Assembly: GCA_963976055.1 (NCBI GenBank)
Contig: CAXBJB010000001.1
Location: forward strand, 186,001-250,000
Length of the DNA stretch: 64,000 bases
Direction: 5' to 3'
Source: UBA1479 sp963976055
GTDB taxonomy: Bacteria; Pseudomonadota; Alphaproteobacteria; Rhodospirillales; Casp-alpha2
This document shows positions 7,812 through 15,661 of the stretch, piece after piece. The translations under genes and the position numbers were made by a program. The first letter of the stretch is position 1. Every line of letters begins with the position of its first letter. Below the pieces are notes generated by a model, which was not told the origin of the DNA, did not search any database, and saw only the letters and a program-made list of their open reading frames with translations.

Positions 7812-8702
7812 ATGGACGACATCGACCCCAATGCCCCCTTGGACATGGACCACTTGCGGTCCTGGATCGGCAAGACTCAGGAACTGACGGACACCATCGG
7901 CGCCTTCCCGGCGCGCGCCCTCTCGGCGACCATCGACCGCGACGATCCCGTGCCGCAGGACGGCGACGCCCTGCCGCCCTCGGCCCATTGGCTGTATTTC
8001 CTGGAAACGCCGATCCATTCGCAACTGGCCTTCGACGGTCATGCCAAGAAGGGCGGGTTCCTGCCGCCGGTGCCGCTGCCGCGCCGCATGTGGGCGGGCG
8101 GGCGCATCTGGTTCAAGGGCCTGCTTCGCGTCGGCGACAAGGCGACGCGGCTGTCGACCGTGAAGGACGTGACCTTCAAGGAAGGCAAATCCGGGCGGCT
8201 GGTGTTCGTGCTGGTCGAACACCGCATCCGGGCCGGCGGCCAGGATGTGATCGTCGAAGAACACGACATCGTCTACCGCGACGAGGCGGCGCCCGACGCC
8301 CCCGCCCCGGCGCCCAAGCCCGCGCCTGAAGGGGCGGTGTGGACGCGCAAGGTGCTGCCGGACGAGGCCATGCTGTTTCGTTATTCGGCGCTTATTTTCA
8401 ACGCCCACCGCATCCATTTCGACCGCGAGTTCACGCAGAACGACGAGGGCTATCCCAACCTGATCGTCCATGGGCCGCTGATCGCGACCCTGCTGATGGA
8501 CTTAGGCGCCAGGGAAATGGCCAAGCAGAGCAAGCGCATGACCCGTTTCGCCTACCGCGCGGTGCGTCCCAGTTTCACCGACGGGCGGGCCATGACCTTC
8601 CAGGGCAGGCCGTCTGCCGATGGTGCCAAGGCCGATCTTTGGGCGCTCGATCAGGACGGCTGGCTCGCCATGCAGGCCGACGCCGATTTCGAGGCCGCGT
8701 GA
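7812..8702 (+). CDS. Mesaconyl-C4-CoA hydratase-like (MaoC/HTD2 type) protein
   Basis: A 296-residue protein of the FAS1-like dehydratase / HTD2 hot-dog family. The N-terminal half is MaoC-N-like (PSAHWLYFLETP, LPRRMWAGGRIWF) and the C-terminal half carries the hydratase helix region RYSALIFNAHRIHFDREF followed by VHGPL, typical of mesaconyl-C4-CoA hydratase and hydroxyacyl-thioester dehydratases. It would add or remove water across an enoyl-CoA produced by the upstream dehydrogenase. The ATG at 7812 is 17 bp after the dehydrogenase stop. The exact substrate, perhaps a C5 branched diacid CoA ester, is inferred from the neighbours. Confidence 0.82.
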   Translation: MDDIDPNAPLDMDHLRSWIGKTQELTDTIGAFPARALSATIDRDDPVPQDGDALPPSAHWLYFLETPIHSQLAFDGHAKKGGFLPPVPLPRRMWAGGRIWFKGLLRVGDKATRLSTVKDVTFKEGKSGRLVFVLVEHRIRAGGQDVIVEEHDIVYRDEAAPDAPAPAPKPAPEGAVWTRKVLPDEAMLFRYSALIFNAHRIHFDREFTQNDEGYPNLIVHGPLIATLLMDLGAREMAKQSKRMTRFAYRAVRPSFTDGRAMTFQGRPSADGAKADLWALDQDGWLAMQADADFEAA

Positions 8703-8703
8703 C

Positions 8704-9912
8704 ATGACCGCCACGAAAACCCCCACTGCACTGAGCGGCGTCCGCGTCATCGACATCGCCACCTTCATCGCCGGGCCCTACGCCGGCTCGATCCTGGGTG
8801 AGTTCGGGGCCGAGGTCATCAAGGTCGAACAGCCGCAAGGGGGGGACCCCTGGCGGCGCTACGGCACCAAGACGGCGCGCGAGGATTCGACCCTCGCCTG
8901 GCTGACCGAGGCGCGCAACAAACAGTCCGTCACCCTCAATCTGCGCGAGGCCGAGGGCCAGGCGCTTCTCAAGAAGCTGGTCGTCGACGCCGATGTGCTG
9001 ATCGAGAATTTCCGCCCGGGCACCCTGGAACGCTGGGGCCTGGGACCGGACGTGCTGTGGGCGATCAATCCCGGATTGGTCATCCTGCGCGTCACCGGCT
9101 ATGGCCAGACGGGCCCCTACAAGGATCGGCCCGGTTTCGCCCGCATCGGCCATGCGGTGGGCGGTCTGACCTATCTGTCCGGCAAGCCCGGGGAAATTCC
9201 GGTCACGCCGGGCTCGACCTCGCTCGGCGATTACATGACCGGCATGTACGGCGCCATCGGCATCATGATGGCCCTGCGCCACCGCGATGCCACCGGCGAG
9301 GGTCAGGTCATCGACGCCGCCCTGTATGAAAGCGTGTTCCGCGTGCTCGATGAACTGGCGCCCGCCTATGCCGCCCAGGGCACCGTGCGCGAGCCGGAGG
9401 GTACGGGCACCCTGAACGCTTGCCCGCATGGGCACTTCCCCTGCGGCGACGGCAAGTTCCTGTCCATCGCCTGCACCACGTCCAAGATGTTCGAACGCCT
9501 AACCCAGGCCATGGGCCGCCCGGATTTGTGGGATCTGTACGGCGATCAGGCGGAACGCCTGAAGCATCGGGATACGGTGATCGAAGAGGTCACCAATTGG
9601 TGCCTGTCCATGACCCGCGAACAGGTCATGGAAAAATGCATCGGCGCGGAGGTTCCGGCCGGACCGATCAATTCCATCGCCGACATCTTCGAGGACCCGC
9701 ACTTCCGCGCCCGCGACCAGCTGGTCACCCTGGACGACCCGGAGGTCGGCGAGGTGACGATCCCCGGCGTGATCCCGAAACTGTCCAAGACGCCGGGCAG
9801 GATCAAGTCGCTTGGCCAGGGATTGGGGGCGTCCAACGCCGACGTCTACGGCAAGCTGCTGGGCCTTGGCGAGGCCGAGATCGCGGACCTGAAGGCGCGC
9901 GGCATTATCTGA
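8704..9912 (+). CDS. Class III (CaiB/BaiF) CoA transferase
   Basis: A 402-residue family III CoA transferase that moves CoA between carboxylic acids through an aspartyl-CoA intermediate. LSGVRVIDIATFIAGPYAG and LGEFGAEVIKVEQP are the family N terminus, and D204 in GQVIDAALYES is the expected catalytic aspartate. The start codon follows the hydratase stop by one base, so the genes are translationally coupled. Likely job: activating a dicarboxylic acid (mesaconate-, itaconate- or methylsuccinate-like) using succinyl-CoA for the two upstream enzymes. The substrate is inference. Confidence 0.88.
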   Translation: MTATKTPTALSGVRVIDIATFIAGPYAGSILGEFGAEVIKVEQPQGGDPWRRYGTKTAREDSTLAWLTEARNKQSVTLNLREAEGQALLKKLVVDADVLIENFRPGTLERWGLGPDVLWAINPGLVILRVTGYGQTGPYKDRPGFARIGHAVGGLTYLSGKPGEIPVTPGSTSLGDYMTGMYGAIGIMMALRHRDATGEGQVIDAALYESVFRVLDELAPAYAAQGTVREPEGTGTLNACPHGHFPCGDGKFLSIACTTSKMFERLTQAMGRPDLWDLYGDQAERLKHRDTVIEEVTNWCLSMTREQVMEKCIGAEVPAGPINSIADIFEDPHFRARDQLVTLDDPEVGEVTIPGVIPKLSKTPGRIKSLGQGLGASNADVYGKLLGLGEAEIADLKARGII

Positions 9913-9913
9913 G

Positions 9914-9958
9914 TCCCCCTCACCCCCGGCATGGGGGAGAGGGACAGGGTGAGGGGGG
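9914..9958. repeat. Nested palindrome of the CCCCTCACCC family
   Basis: Outer arms CCCCCTCACCC (9915-9925) and GGGTGAGGGGG (9947-9957) are perfect complements enclosing a second C-run/G-run pair. The element sits between two convergent genes and could terminate both. Relatives occur at 35414-35525. Confidence 0.6.
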
Positions 9959-9975
9959 CGGCAGGTTCTCTGGCA

Positions 9976-10449
9976 TTAAAAATCCAACGGCGCGTTGTCG
10001 ATCACTTCCTTCATGACGAAGAAGGTGCGGGTTTGGCGCACGCCGGGCAGGGCGATCAGCTGGTCGCCGTGCAGGCGGTTGAAGTCGGCGATGTCGCGTA
10101 CCCGGATTTTCAGGAAATAGTCGAAGTCGCCGGCGACCAGATGACAGTCGAGCACGAAGGGCAATTTGGCGATGGCGGTCTCGAACGTGGCGAAGCTTTC
10201 CGGCGTCGAGCGGTCGAGCACCACGCCGACCATCACCAACGTTCCCCGATCCACCCGCTCGGGCGCCACTGCGGCCCGCACGGCTTTGACGAAGCCCTTG
10301 TCGAACAGGCGCTGGGTGCGGCGGTGGCAGGTGGCGGCGCTCACGTTGACCTTCTTCGCCAGGTCCGCGTTGGTCAGCCGGCCGTCTTCCTGCAACAGGC
10401 GCAGGATGCGGCGGTCGATGCGGTCAATGTCCGTGGTGAATTCTTCCAT
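9976..10449 (-). CDS. acdR: Lrp/AsnC-family regulator, probable AcdR
   Basis: A 157-residue Lrp/AsnC regulator with an N-terminal helix-turn-helix (residues about 8-55, LTNADLAKKVNVSAATCHRR) and a C-terminal RAM/AsnC ligand and oligomerisation domain (about 75-150, DCHLVAGDFDYFLKIRV). It is divergent from an ACC deaminase gene, the arrangement known for acdR/acdS, in which the Lrp-type activator switches on acdS in response to ACC. A 14-bp palindrome lies in the shared promoter region. The family is certain; the AcdR assignment rests on gene context. Confidence 0.85.
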   Translation of the reverse strand: MEEFTTDIDRIDRRILRLLQEDGRLTNADLAKKVNVSAATCHRRTQRLFDKGFVKAVRAAVAPERVDRGTLVMVGVVLDRSTPESFATFETAIAKLPFVLDCHLVAGDFDYFLKIRVRDIADFNRLHGDQLIALPGVRQTRTFFVMKEVIDNAPLDF

Positions 10450-10462
10450 TTCTATCGCGCTT

Positions 10463-10476
10463 TCTGATTAATCAGA
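10463..10476. promoter_or_regulatory. Lrp/AcdR-type operator palindrome
   Basis: TCTGATTAATCAGA is a perfect 14-bp palindrome just upstream of the Lrp-type gene. The half-sites recur further toward acdS as AATCTGAG and TATCAGAAT (about 10480-10512). Spaced TCTGA/TCAGA half-sites suit an Lrp-type oligomer. Confidence 0.55.
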
Positions 10477-10593
10477 CAATAAATCTGAGTTTTATACGTA
10501 TATCAGAATCGATATTTCCCGTCATTAGAGAGCACCTTTCTTTCGGTCTGGGTTAGGGTTTTGCCCGATCAGCCGCCCTCAGGAGTCTCCCCC

Positions 10594-11607
10594 ATGCTGG
10601 AAAAATTCGAACGCTATCCCCTGACTTTCGGCCCGACGCCCATCGAGAAATTGGACCGTCTCACGGCGCATCTGGGTGGCGGGGTCGAGATCTACGCCAA
10701 GCGCGAGGACTGCAATTCGGGTCTCGCCTTCGGCGGTAACAAGGTGCGTAAGCTCGAATACATCGTGCCCGACGCCATCAAGGCGAACGCCGACACCCTG
10801 GTCACCATCGGCGGCGTGCAGTCCAACCATACCCGCCAGGTCGCCGCCGTCGCCGCCAAGATCGGCATGAAGTGCCGATTGGTGCAGGAAAGCTGGGTGC
10901 CGTTCCAGGACGCGGTCTACGACCGGGTCGGCAACATCCTGATGAGCCGCGTGCTGGGGGCGGAGATCGAACTGGTCGACGAAGGTTTCGACATCGGCAT
11001 CCGCGAAAGCTGGGAACGCGCGCTGGAAGACGTGAAGGCCAAGGGCGGCAATCCCTATCCCATTCCCGCCGGGGCCTCGGTTCACAAGTACGGCGGTCTC
11101 GGCTTCGTCGGCTTCGCCGAGGAAGTGCGCGCCCAGGAGGCCGACCTGGGGTTCAAATTCGATTACGTCGTCGTCTGCACCGTGACCGGATCGACCCATG
11201 CCGGGATGCTGGTCGGTTTCGCCAAGGACGGCCGCGCCAACCGGGTGATCGGCATCGACGCCTCGGGCACCCTGGACCAGACCCGTGCCCAGGTCATGGA
11301 GATCGCGCGGGGCACGGCCGATCTGGTGGAATTGGGCCGCGCCATCACCGACGACGATCTGGTGCTGATCGGCGATTACGCCTATCCGGCCTACGGCGTC
11401 CCGTCGGAGGAGACCAACGACGCGATCCGCCTGGCCGCGCGTACGGAAGGCATGATGACCGACCCGGTTTACGAAGGGAAATCCATGCAGGGCATGATCG
11501 ACCTGGTGAAGAAGGGATACTTCCCGGCCGGGTCCAAGGTGCTGTATGCGCACCTGGGCGGCGTGCCCGCCATCAACGGATACAGCTACATCTACCGCAA
11601 CGGCTGA
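10594..11607 (+). CDS. acdS: 1-aminocyclopropane-1-carboxylate deaminase
   Basis: A 337-residue PLP enzyme of the tryptophan-synthase-beta fold that opens ACC, the plant ethylene precursor, to 2-oxobutanoate and ammonia. It follows known ACC deaminases closely throughout: ERYPLTFGPTP, YAKREDCNSGLAFGGNK with the PLP lysine K50, and GGVQSNHTR with S77. The residues that separate true deaminases from D-cysteine desulfhydrases look deaminase-like: the YE pair in DPVYEGKSM and the leucine in YAHLGG. The ATG at 10594 follows an AGGAG. It is divergent from acdR. An AcdS in a possibly marine bacterium may serve ACC or D-amino-acid catabolism rather than plant interaction. Confidence 0.9.
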   Translation: MLEKFERYPLTFGPTPIEKLDRLTAHLGGGVEIYAKREDCNSGLAFGGNKVRKLEYIVPDAIKANADTLVTIGGVQSNHTRQVAAVAAKIGMKCRLVQESWVPFQDAVYDRVGNILMSRVLGAEIELVDEGFDIGIRESWERALEDVKAKGGNPYPIPAGASVHKYGGLGFVGFAEEVRAQEADLGFKFDYVVVCTVTGSTHAGMLVGFAKDGRANRVIGIDASGTLDQTRAQVMEIARGTADLVELGRAITDDDLVLIGDYAYPAYGVPSEETNDAIRLAARTEGMMTDPVYEGKSMQGMIDLVKKGYFPAGSKVLYAHLGGVPAINGYSYIYRNG

Positions 11608-11676
11608 TCCCCTGGTTGCCGCCGGGCAAGATTTCGGCGACAGTTTCTCCGCTATAGTCTTGGGGAGGAACAGGCC

Positions 11677-12315
11677 ATGTTCACGCTGTACTACGCGCCG
11701 GATACCTGTGCGCTGGCGACCCTGATCGCGTTCAAGGACGCCGGCCTCGAGGCGGGAACGGACTACAGTCTGCGCCGCGTCGATTTTTCCCGCCAGGAGC
11801 AGCGCTCGCCGGACTATCTGAAGATCAATCCCAAGGGCCGGGTGCCGGCGCTGGTCACGCCGCGCGGCATTCTGACGGAAACCCCGGCCATGCTCGCCTT
11901 CGTCGCGCAAAGTTTCCCTACGGCTGATCTCGCGCCGCTCGACGATCCCTTCGCCTTCGCCGAACTGCAGGCTTTCAACAGCTTCATCTGCTCCTCCCTG
12001 CACGTCGCCCATGCCCACCGCATGCGCGGCCACCGCTGGGTCGATGAAAACGACCGGGCGGCGATCAAGGCCATGCAGGACAAGGTCCCGGAATCGGTCG
12101 GCGCCTGTTACGACCTGATCGAAAGCGGCATGCTTAAGGGCCCCTGGATGACGGGCGCGGCCTATACGGTCGCCGATCCCTACCTGTTCACCCTGGCGCA
12201 ATGGCTGGAACAGGACGGCGTCGATCCCGCGCGCATTCCCCGCATAATGGATCACCGTACCCGCATGGCGGCGCGGGCCAACGTGAAAGCGGCCATCGCG
12301 GAAGAATACGCCTGA
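11677..12315 (+). CDS. Glutathione S-transferase family protein
   Basis: A 212-residue GST. The N-terminal thioredoxin-like domain (about residues 1-80) has LYYAPDTCALATLIA, NPKGRVPAL (cis-proline) and ILTETPAML with the E-T/S glutathione-binding pair. The helical C-terminal domain (about 90-205) has the N-capping YTVADPYLF. The TCA stretch near residue 10 suggests a beta-class-like active site. It lies 69 bp after acdS and may be cotranscribed. The substrate is unknown. Confidence 0.88.
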   Translation: MFTLYYAPDTCALATLIAFKDAGLEAGTDYSLRRVDFSRQEQRSPDYLKINPKGRVPALVTPRGILTETPAMLAFVAQSFPTADLAPLDDPFAFAELQAFNSFICSSLHVAHAHRMRGHRWVDENDRAAIKAMQDKVPESVGACYDLIESGMLKGPWMTGAAYTVADPYLFTLAQWLEQDGVDPARIPRIMDHRTRMAARANVKAAIAEEYA

Positions 12316-12324
12316 AAATCCCGT

Positions 12325-13161
12325 TTAGGGCCGGTCGCGTTCGGCCAAGGCCGTGACCTTGGTCTCGATCCGGTCGACCTGGGCGGCCAGACGGCGGATG
12401 ACTGCGTCCTGCTCCGCCTGATGCTGCTGGGCATCCACGGCCGCCGCGTCGTGCATGGAATTGACGATGATGGCGATGAACAGGTTGAGGACGGCAAAGG
12501 TGACGATCAGGATGAACGGCACGAAGAACGCCCAGGCGAAGGGATGGACCTCCATCACCGGGCGGACGATGCCCATGGACCAGGATTCCAGGGTCATGAT
12601 CTGGAACAGGGAATAGGCCGATTCCCCGATGGTCCCGAACCAGGTCGGGAAATCGCCGCCGAACAATTTGGTCGCCATGACGGCGGCGATATAGAACACT
12701 AGGCACAGCAAGGCGAGGACCGAACTCATGCCCGGCACGGCTTCAAGCAGGGCCTGGATCACCACCCGCATCTTGGGCACGGCGGAGACCAGACGCAGGG
12801 CCCGCAGCACGCGCAGCGCCCGCAGCACGGTCATGCCTTCGGTCACCGGCATCAGCGAAATGCCGACGATCACGAAATCGAAGACGTTCCAGGCGTTGCG
12901 GAAGAAACCCAGGCGATAGACGACCAGCTTGATCGCGATCTCGGCGACGAACACGGCGACCGCCATGTGATCGAGCAGGCGCAGAACGTCGCCGGCGGCG
13001 GCCATCGCCGTGGGCGAGGTTTCCAGGCCGAGCACGATGGCGTTGAAGATGATGACGGCGATGATCACGCGCCGGGTCGCCTCGGCCTCGATGAAGGCCT
13101 GCAGGTGCCCCAGGACGCCCGCTGGGCGCGGGTTGAGGGTGTCGGTCGTTAGGTCGGGCAT
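12325..13161 (-). CDS. Bacterial voltage-gated sodium channel (NaChBac/NavMs type)
   Basis: A 278-residue single-domain, six-helix ion channel. Helices S1-S4 cover about residues 30-135; S4 carries regularly spaced arginines (R114, R117, R120, R123). The pore region spans about 145-240 with selectivity filter TLESWSM (190-196), the same core filter as characterised prokaryotic Nav channels such as NavMs. After S6 comes a polar helical tail (about 250-275), likely the C-terminal coiled coil that holds the tetramer together. It is in the inner membrane and passes Na+ on depolarisation. It is convergent with the GST gene, nine bases apart. Confidence 0.92.
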   Translation of the reverse strand: MPDLTTDTLNPRPAGVLGHLQAFIEAEATRRVIIAVIIFNAIVLGLETSPTAMAAAGDVLRLLDHMAVAVFVAEIAIKLVVYRLGFFRNAWNVFDFVIVGISLMPVTEGMTVLRALRVLRALRLVSAVPKMRVVIQALLEAVPGMSSVLALLCLVFYIAAVMATKLFGGDFPTWFGTIGESAYSLFQIMTLESWSMGIVRPVMEVHPFAWAFFVPFILIVTFAVLNLFIAIIVNSMHDAAAVDAQQHQAEQDAVIRRLAAQVDRIETKVTALAERDRP

Positions 13162-13306
13162 GGACGGCGTCGCCTTGGGTTAAGACATCGGGGGCTGAGG
13201 ACGAGCACAAGATAAGGAGCGCGCGCGGACCCCGCAAGCAGTGGTGAAGCGGATTTGCCGCCGGCGATGTAAACGGACGGCTTCACCTTCCGGACAGCCC
13301 GTGCCA

Positions 13307-13316
13307 TTGTATACAA
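13307..13316. promoter_or_regulatory. TTGTATACAA operator upstream of the cupin gene
   Basis: A perfect 10-bp palindrome TTGTATACAA, 40 bp upstream of the cupin start. The same palindrome is in front of tcuA (18859-18868) and in the cox divergon (59219-59228). It is typical of FCD-type GntR regulators. Confidence 0.5.
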
Positions 13317-13356
13317 AACGTCCACCAGAAAACCGCCAATAAAGGGAGGCTTCCAA

Positions 13357-13770
13357 ATGGAACCCAAAATCATCCGCGCCGGCGATCGGCAAACCAAGAT
13401 CGCCCCGGCCCATAACTTCGTCGGCCATGTCCTGCATGAAAGCGTGTTTGCCGAGGAAGCGCCGTCGCGGCTGCGCGTGTCGCGCGTCACCTTCACGCCC
13501 GGCGGGCGCACCAACTGGCACACCCATGCGGTGGGACAGATTCTCTACGTGCTGTCGGGCTCGGGCCGATATCAGCTGGAAGGCCAGCCGGTCGAGGAAA
13601 TCAACGCCGGCGACACGGTCGTCATTCCGCCCAACGCCCGTCATTGGCATGGCGCCGCGCCGGACAGCATGATGTGCCACCTGGCCTTGTCCGAAGCGGA
13701 CGACCAGGGCAACGGCGCGACCTGGCTGGAGCCGGTCGACGACAAGGATTTCACGCAGGAACCAGCATAA
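13357..13770 (+). CDS. Single-domain cupin protein
   Basis: A 137-residue beta-barrel cupin. Motif 1 is TPGGRTNWHTHAVGQILYVLSG with metal ligands H-x-H and a distal residue, and motif 2 is INAGDTVVIPPNARHWHGAA. It resembles the family that includes small hydroxynitrile-lyase-like cupins and 4-carboxymuconolactone-associated cupins. AAGGGAGG lies upstream of the ATG. The metal and reaction are unknown. The palindrome 40 bp upstream suggests GntR control and a catabolic role. Confidence 0.85.
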   Translation: MEPKIIRAGDRQTKIAPAHNFVGHVLHESVFAEEAPSRLRVSRVTFTPGGRTNWHTHAVGQILYVLSGSGRYQLEGQPVEEINAGDTVVIPPNARHWHGAAPDSMMCHLALSEADDQGNGATWLEPVDDKDFTQEPA

Positions 13771-13794
13771 CCCGCCCCGGTTCGGCGAGCCTGG

Positions 13795-14766
13795 TTAGCG
13801 TTCGACCGTTATCTGCGGCGTGTCGCCGACCAGCTTGCCGGTGCGGCGCCAACGGTCGAGCTGTTCGCGGCGTTTTTCGGCGAAGGTGAAGTCGCGGGTC
13901 GCGCGGTCGAGATCGCGCATCTTTTCCTCGCGCCGCACTTCCATCTCGGCGATGCGCTGGGCGACCACGGCCTCCAGGTGCACGCCGCGACGTTTCTGAT
14001 AACGCCAGTCGTCGAGATGGGAAAGCCGCCGGTCGGCGGTGTCCAATGCCTGCATGTCCTGGCGTTCGTTCCGGCGCTTTTCCTTGAGCAGGCCGTTGAG
14101 ACGCGCCGTGCGGCCGGTGTCGATGGCGACCAGGGTGGTCTCGCGGGCCTCGTCCGCGTCCGTCCCGGCGTCCTTCTTGGCCTGTTGGGGCTCGTCGTCG
14201 CCCCGGTTCAGGCGGTTCCAATAGCTCAGCACCTTGATGCGGTAGGGGCGGAAATTCTCCGGCGTCTGGGAATGGTACTGGCCCGCGGCGGTCAGCCAGT
14301 TGCGGGTCTCGTCATACTTGGCCTTCAAGAACTTGGCCGCATAGGCCGCGTTGGCGGCGGGGTCGAAGGCATGGTCCAGGGTCTCGAAGGCGTTCCAGTG
14401 GTAATGCATGTTGATCTGCATGCAGCCGACGTCGATGTTGCGGACCCCCTGGCTCAGCAGGATCTCGACCTCGGCGCGGGCTTCCGCCTCGGTCGCGAAA
14501 TAGCGGCCCTTGCCCTGGGACGTCACGGTCCAGGGCCAGGCAAAATTTTCCCCGCTTTCCTTATCGAAGCGGCCCGACTCGGTCAGCGCGATGGCGGCCA
14601 GCAGGTTGGCCGGAATGCCTTCGCGCCGTTCCACGGCGCGGGCCGCCTCCAGGCAGGTTTCGTTCGTGTTTTCAGATGCTTGTCCGCGCGCGGCCAGAAC
14701 GTCCGGGGCCCATCCAAGAAGCCCGGCCAGAAGCCAGCAAAGGAACAAGCGCGTTTGCCACGCCAT
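13795..14766 (-). CDS. Lytic transglycosylase-like SLT-domain protein
   Basis: A 323-residue exported protein. A signal peptide covers about residues 1-25 (LFLCWLLAGLLGWAPDVLA). The SLT/lysozyme-like domain (about 38-195) has the catalytic glutamate E63 in AIALTESGRF and the conserved GCMQINMHYH. A charged, helical C-terminal region (about 200-320, rich in K, R, E) is likely coiled coil. It would cleave peptidoglycan glycan strands in the periplasm. No secretion or conjugation genes are adjacent, so its specific role is open. Confidence 0.85.
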   Translation of the reverse strand: MAWQTRLFLCWLLAGLLGWAPDVLAARGQASENTNETCLEAARAVERREGIPANLLAAIALTESGRFDKESGENFAWPWTVTSQGKGRYFATEAEARAEVEILLSQGVRNIDVGCMQINMHYHWNAFETLDHAFDPAANAAYAAKFLKAKYDETRNWLTAAGQYHSQTPENFRPYRIKVLSYWNRLNRGDDEPQQAKKDAGTDADEARETTLVAIDTGRTARLNGLLKEKRRNERQDMQALDTADRRLSHLDDWRYQKRRGVHLEAVVAQRIAEMEVRREEKMRDLDRATRDFTFAEKRREQLDRWRRTGKLVGDTPQITVER

Positions 14767-14923
14767 GATTATTCTCCCGTTCTAGGCTAAGGCGTCGCAA
14801 GGGTCGTGCCAGGAACGGGGGAAAAATTATCCTGTAAAAACAGTGCGTTGTTTGGCTGGGGCGCGCCCTTCTGGGCGGCGGCATTTGCCGGGGCGAAAAA
14901 AATGCCGGGGCGGTATTTTTTGT
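14767..14923. other. Intergenic, no gene seen upstream of the sRNA promoter
   Basis: The first half of the 348-bp gap between the transglycosylase and GNAT genes. It is G/C-rich and holds short imperfect repeats (GCATTTGCCGGGGCG and AATGCCGGGGCG around 14881-14912), but no convincing reading frame. The second half holds the small RNA described next. Confidence 0.5.
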
Positions 14924-14952
14924 TTGCACTTGCGAACAAATCCACGTATATA
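14924..14952 (+). promoter_or_regulatory. Sigma-70-type promoter of the candidate sRNA
   Basis: TTGCAC (14924-14929) is separated by exactly 17 bp from TATATA (14947-14952), which predicts a start of transcription near 14959-14961. Confidence 0.6.
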
Positions 14953-14959
14953 TTGCAAC

Positions 14960-15066
14960 GCAGCATGCGGGAGACGGATCCTCCCAGACGGTCTTCCGCA
15001 CCTGCCTTTACTTGGATGTTTCCTCCCAACGACTCGGGCCGTGTCTTTGACACGGCCCTTTTTTTG
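14960..15066 (+). ncRNA. Candidate trans-acting small RNA with two CCUCCC motifs
   Basis: A transcript of about 105 nt is predicted from a 17-bp-spaced promoter to a strong terminator. Hairpin 1 pairs 14967-14975 with 14991-14999 (nine pairs, one G-U) around a 15-nt loop that exposes CCUCCC (14980-14985). A second CCUCCC (15022-15027) is unpaired before the terminator. Exposed anti-Shine-Dalgarno motifs are the hallmark of several alphaproteobacterial riboregulators (alpha-r14 and cuckoo-RNA types). No open reading frame of note overlaps. Family membership is inferred from architecture only. Confidence 0.65.
15036..15065 (+). terminator. Rho-independent terminator of the sRNA
   Basis: A ten-pair stem GGGCCGTGTC / GACACGGCCC (15036-15045 and 15049-15058) with a TTT loop, followed by seven T residues. 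Confidence 0.9.
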
Positions 15067-15114
15067 TCCGTTCTGATCGTCGATTAATGAGAAAACGTCA
15101 ATAATGACGGGGGT

Positions 15115-15654
15115 TTAGACTTCGGGCAGGGACTCCCCGCCGTCGCCCAGGGCCAACTGCATGGTGACCGAGTCGAGCCAGCGGCCGAACTTGAATCCGA
15201 CGTTGCGGATGACCCCGACCTCGCGGAAGCCCATTTTGCGGTGCAAACTAACAGAGCCCGTATTTCCGGAATCGCCGATCACCGCGATCATCTGCCGGTA
15301 GCCGTCGGCGGTGCAGCGCCGGATCAGCTCCGCCAGCAGTTTCTGCCCGACGCCGCGGCGATGGGTGTCCTCGGCGACATAGACCGAATCCTCCACCGTA
15401 TAGCGATAAGCCCGGCGCGGCCGGTAGGCCCCGGCATAGGCGTATCCCAGCACCCGCCCGGCGTCTTCGGCCAGGATATAAGGGTATCCGGCATCGACCA
15501 CGGCGGCGCGTCGGCGGATCATCTCGGCGACGTCGGGCGGATCGTATTCGAAGCTGCCGCCGCCGGTCGCCACGTGATGGGCATAGATGTCGCGGATCGC
15601 CGCCATGTCGGCCTCGGTGGCGTCGCGGATCTGGATGGTGTCGGATGCGGTCAT
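15115..15654 (-). CDS. GNAT N-acetyltransferase (phosphinothricin acetyltransferase type)
   Basis: A 179-residue GNAT protein of the Pat/Bar-like group: IRDATEADMAAIRDIYAHHV at the N terminus, SVYVAEDTHRRGVGQKLLAEL with the acetyl-CoA pyrophosphate-binding loop RRGVG, and SLHRKMGFREVGVIRNVGFKFGRW at the C terminus. Such enzymes N-acetylate small amines, L-methionine sulfoximine or phosphinothricin; the real substrate is unknown. The start at 15654 was chosen because the longer frame runs into the upstream gene. It is 7 bp from the N-formylglutamate amidohydrolase and probably in one operon with it. Confidence 0.88.
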   Translation of the reverse strand: MTASDTIQIRDATEADMAAIRDIYAHHVATGGGSFEYDPPDVAEMIRRRAAVVDAGYPYILAEDAGRVLGYAYAGAYRPRRAYRYTVEDSVYVAEDTHRRGVGQKLLAELIRRCTADGYRQMIAVIGDSGNTGSVSLHRKMGFREVGVIRNVGFKFGRWLDSVTMQLALGDGGESLPEV

Positions 15655-15661
15655 CGGGGGC

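Noticed and set aside
10579..12255. A 558-codon minus-strand frame over acdS and the GST gene
   Set aside because: Both genes on the plus strand have full family motifs and ribosome sites; the antisense frame has none.
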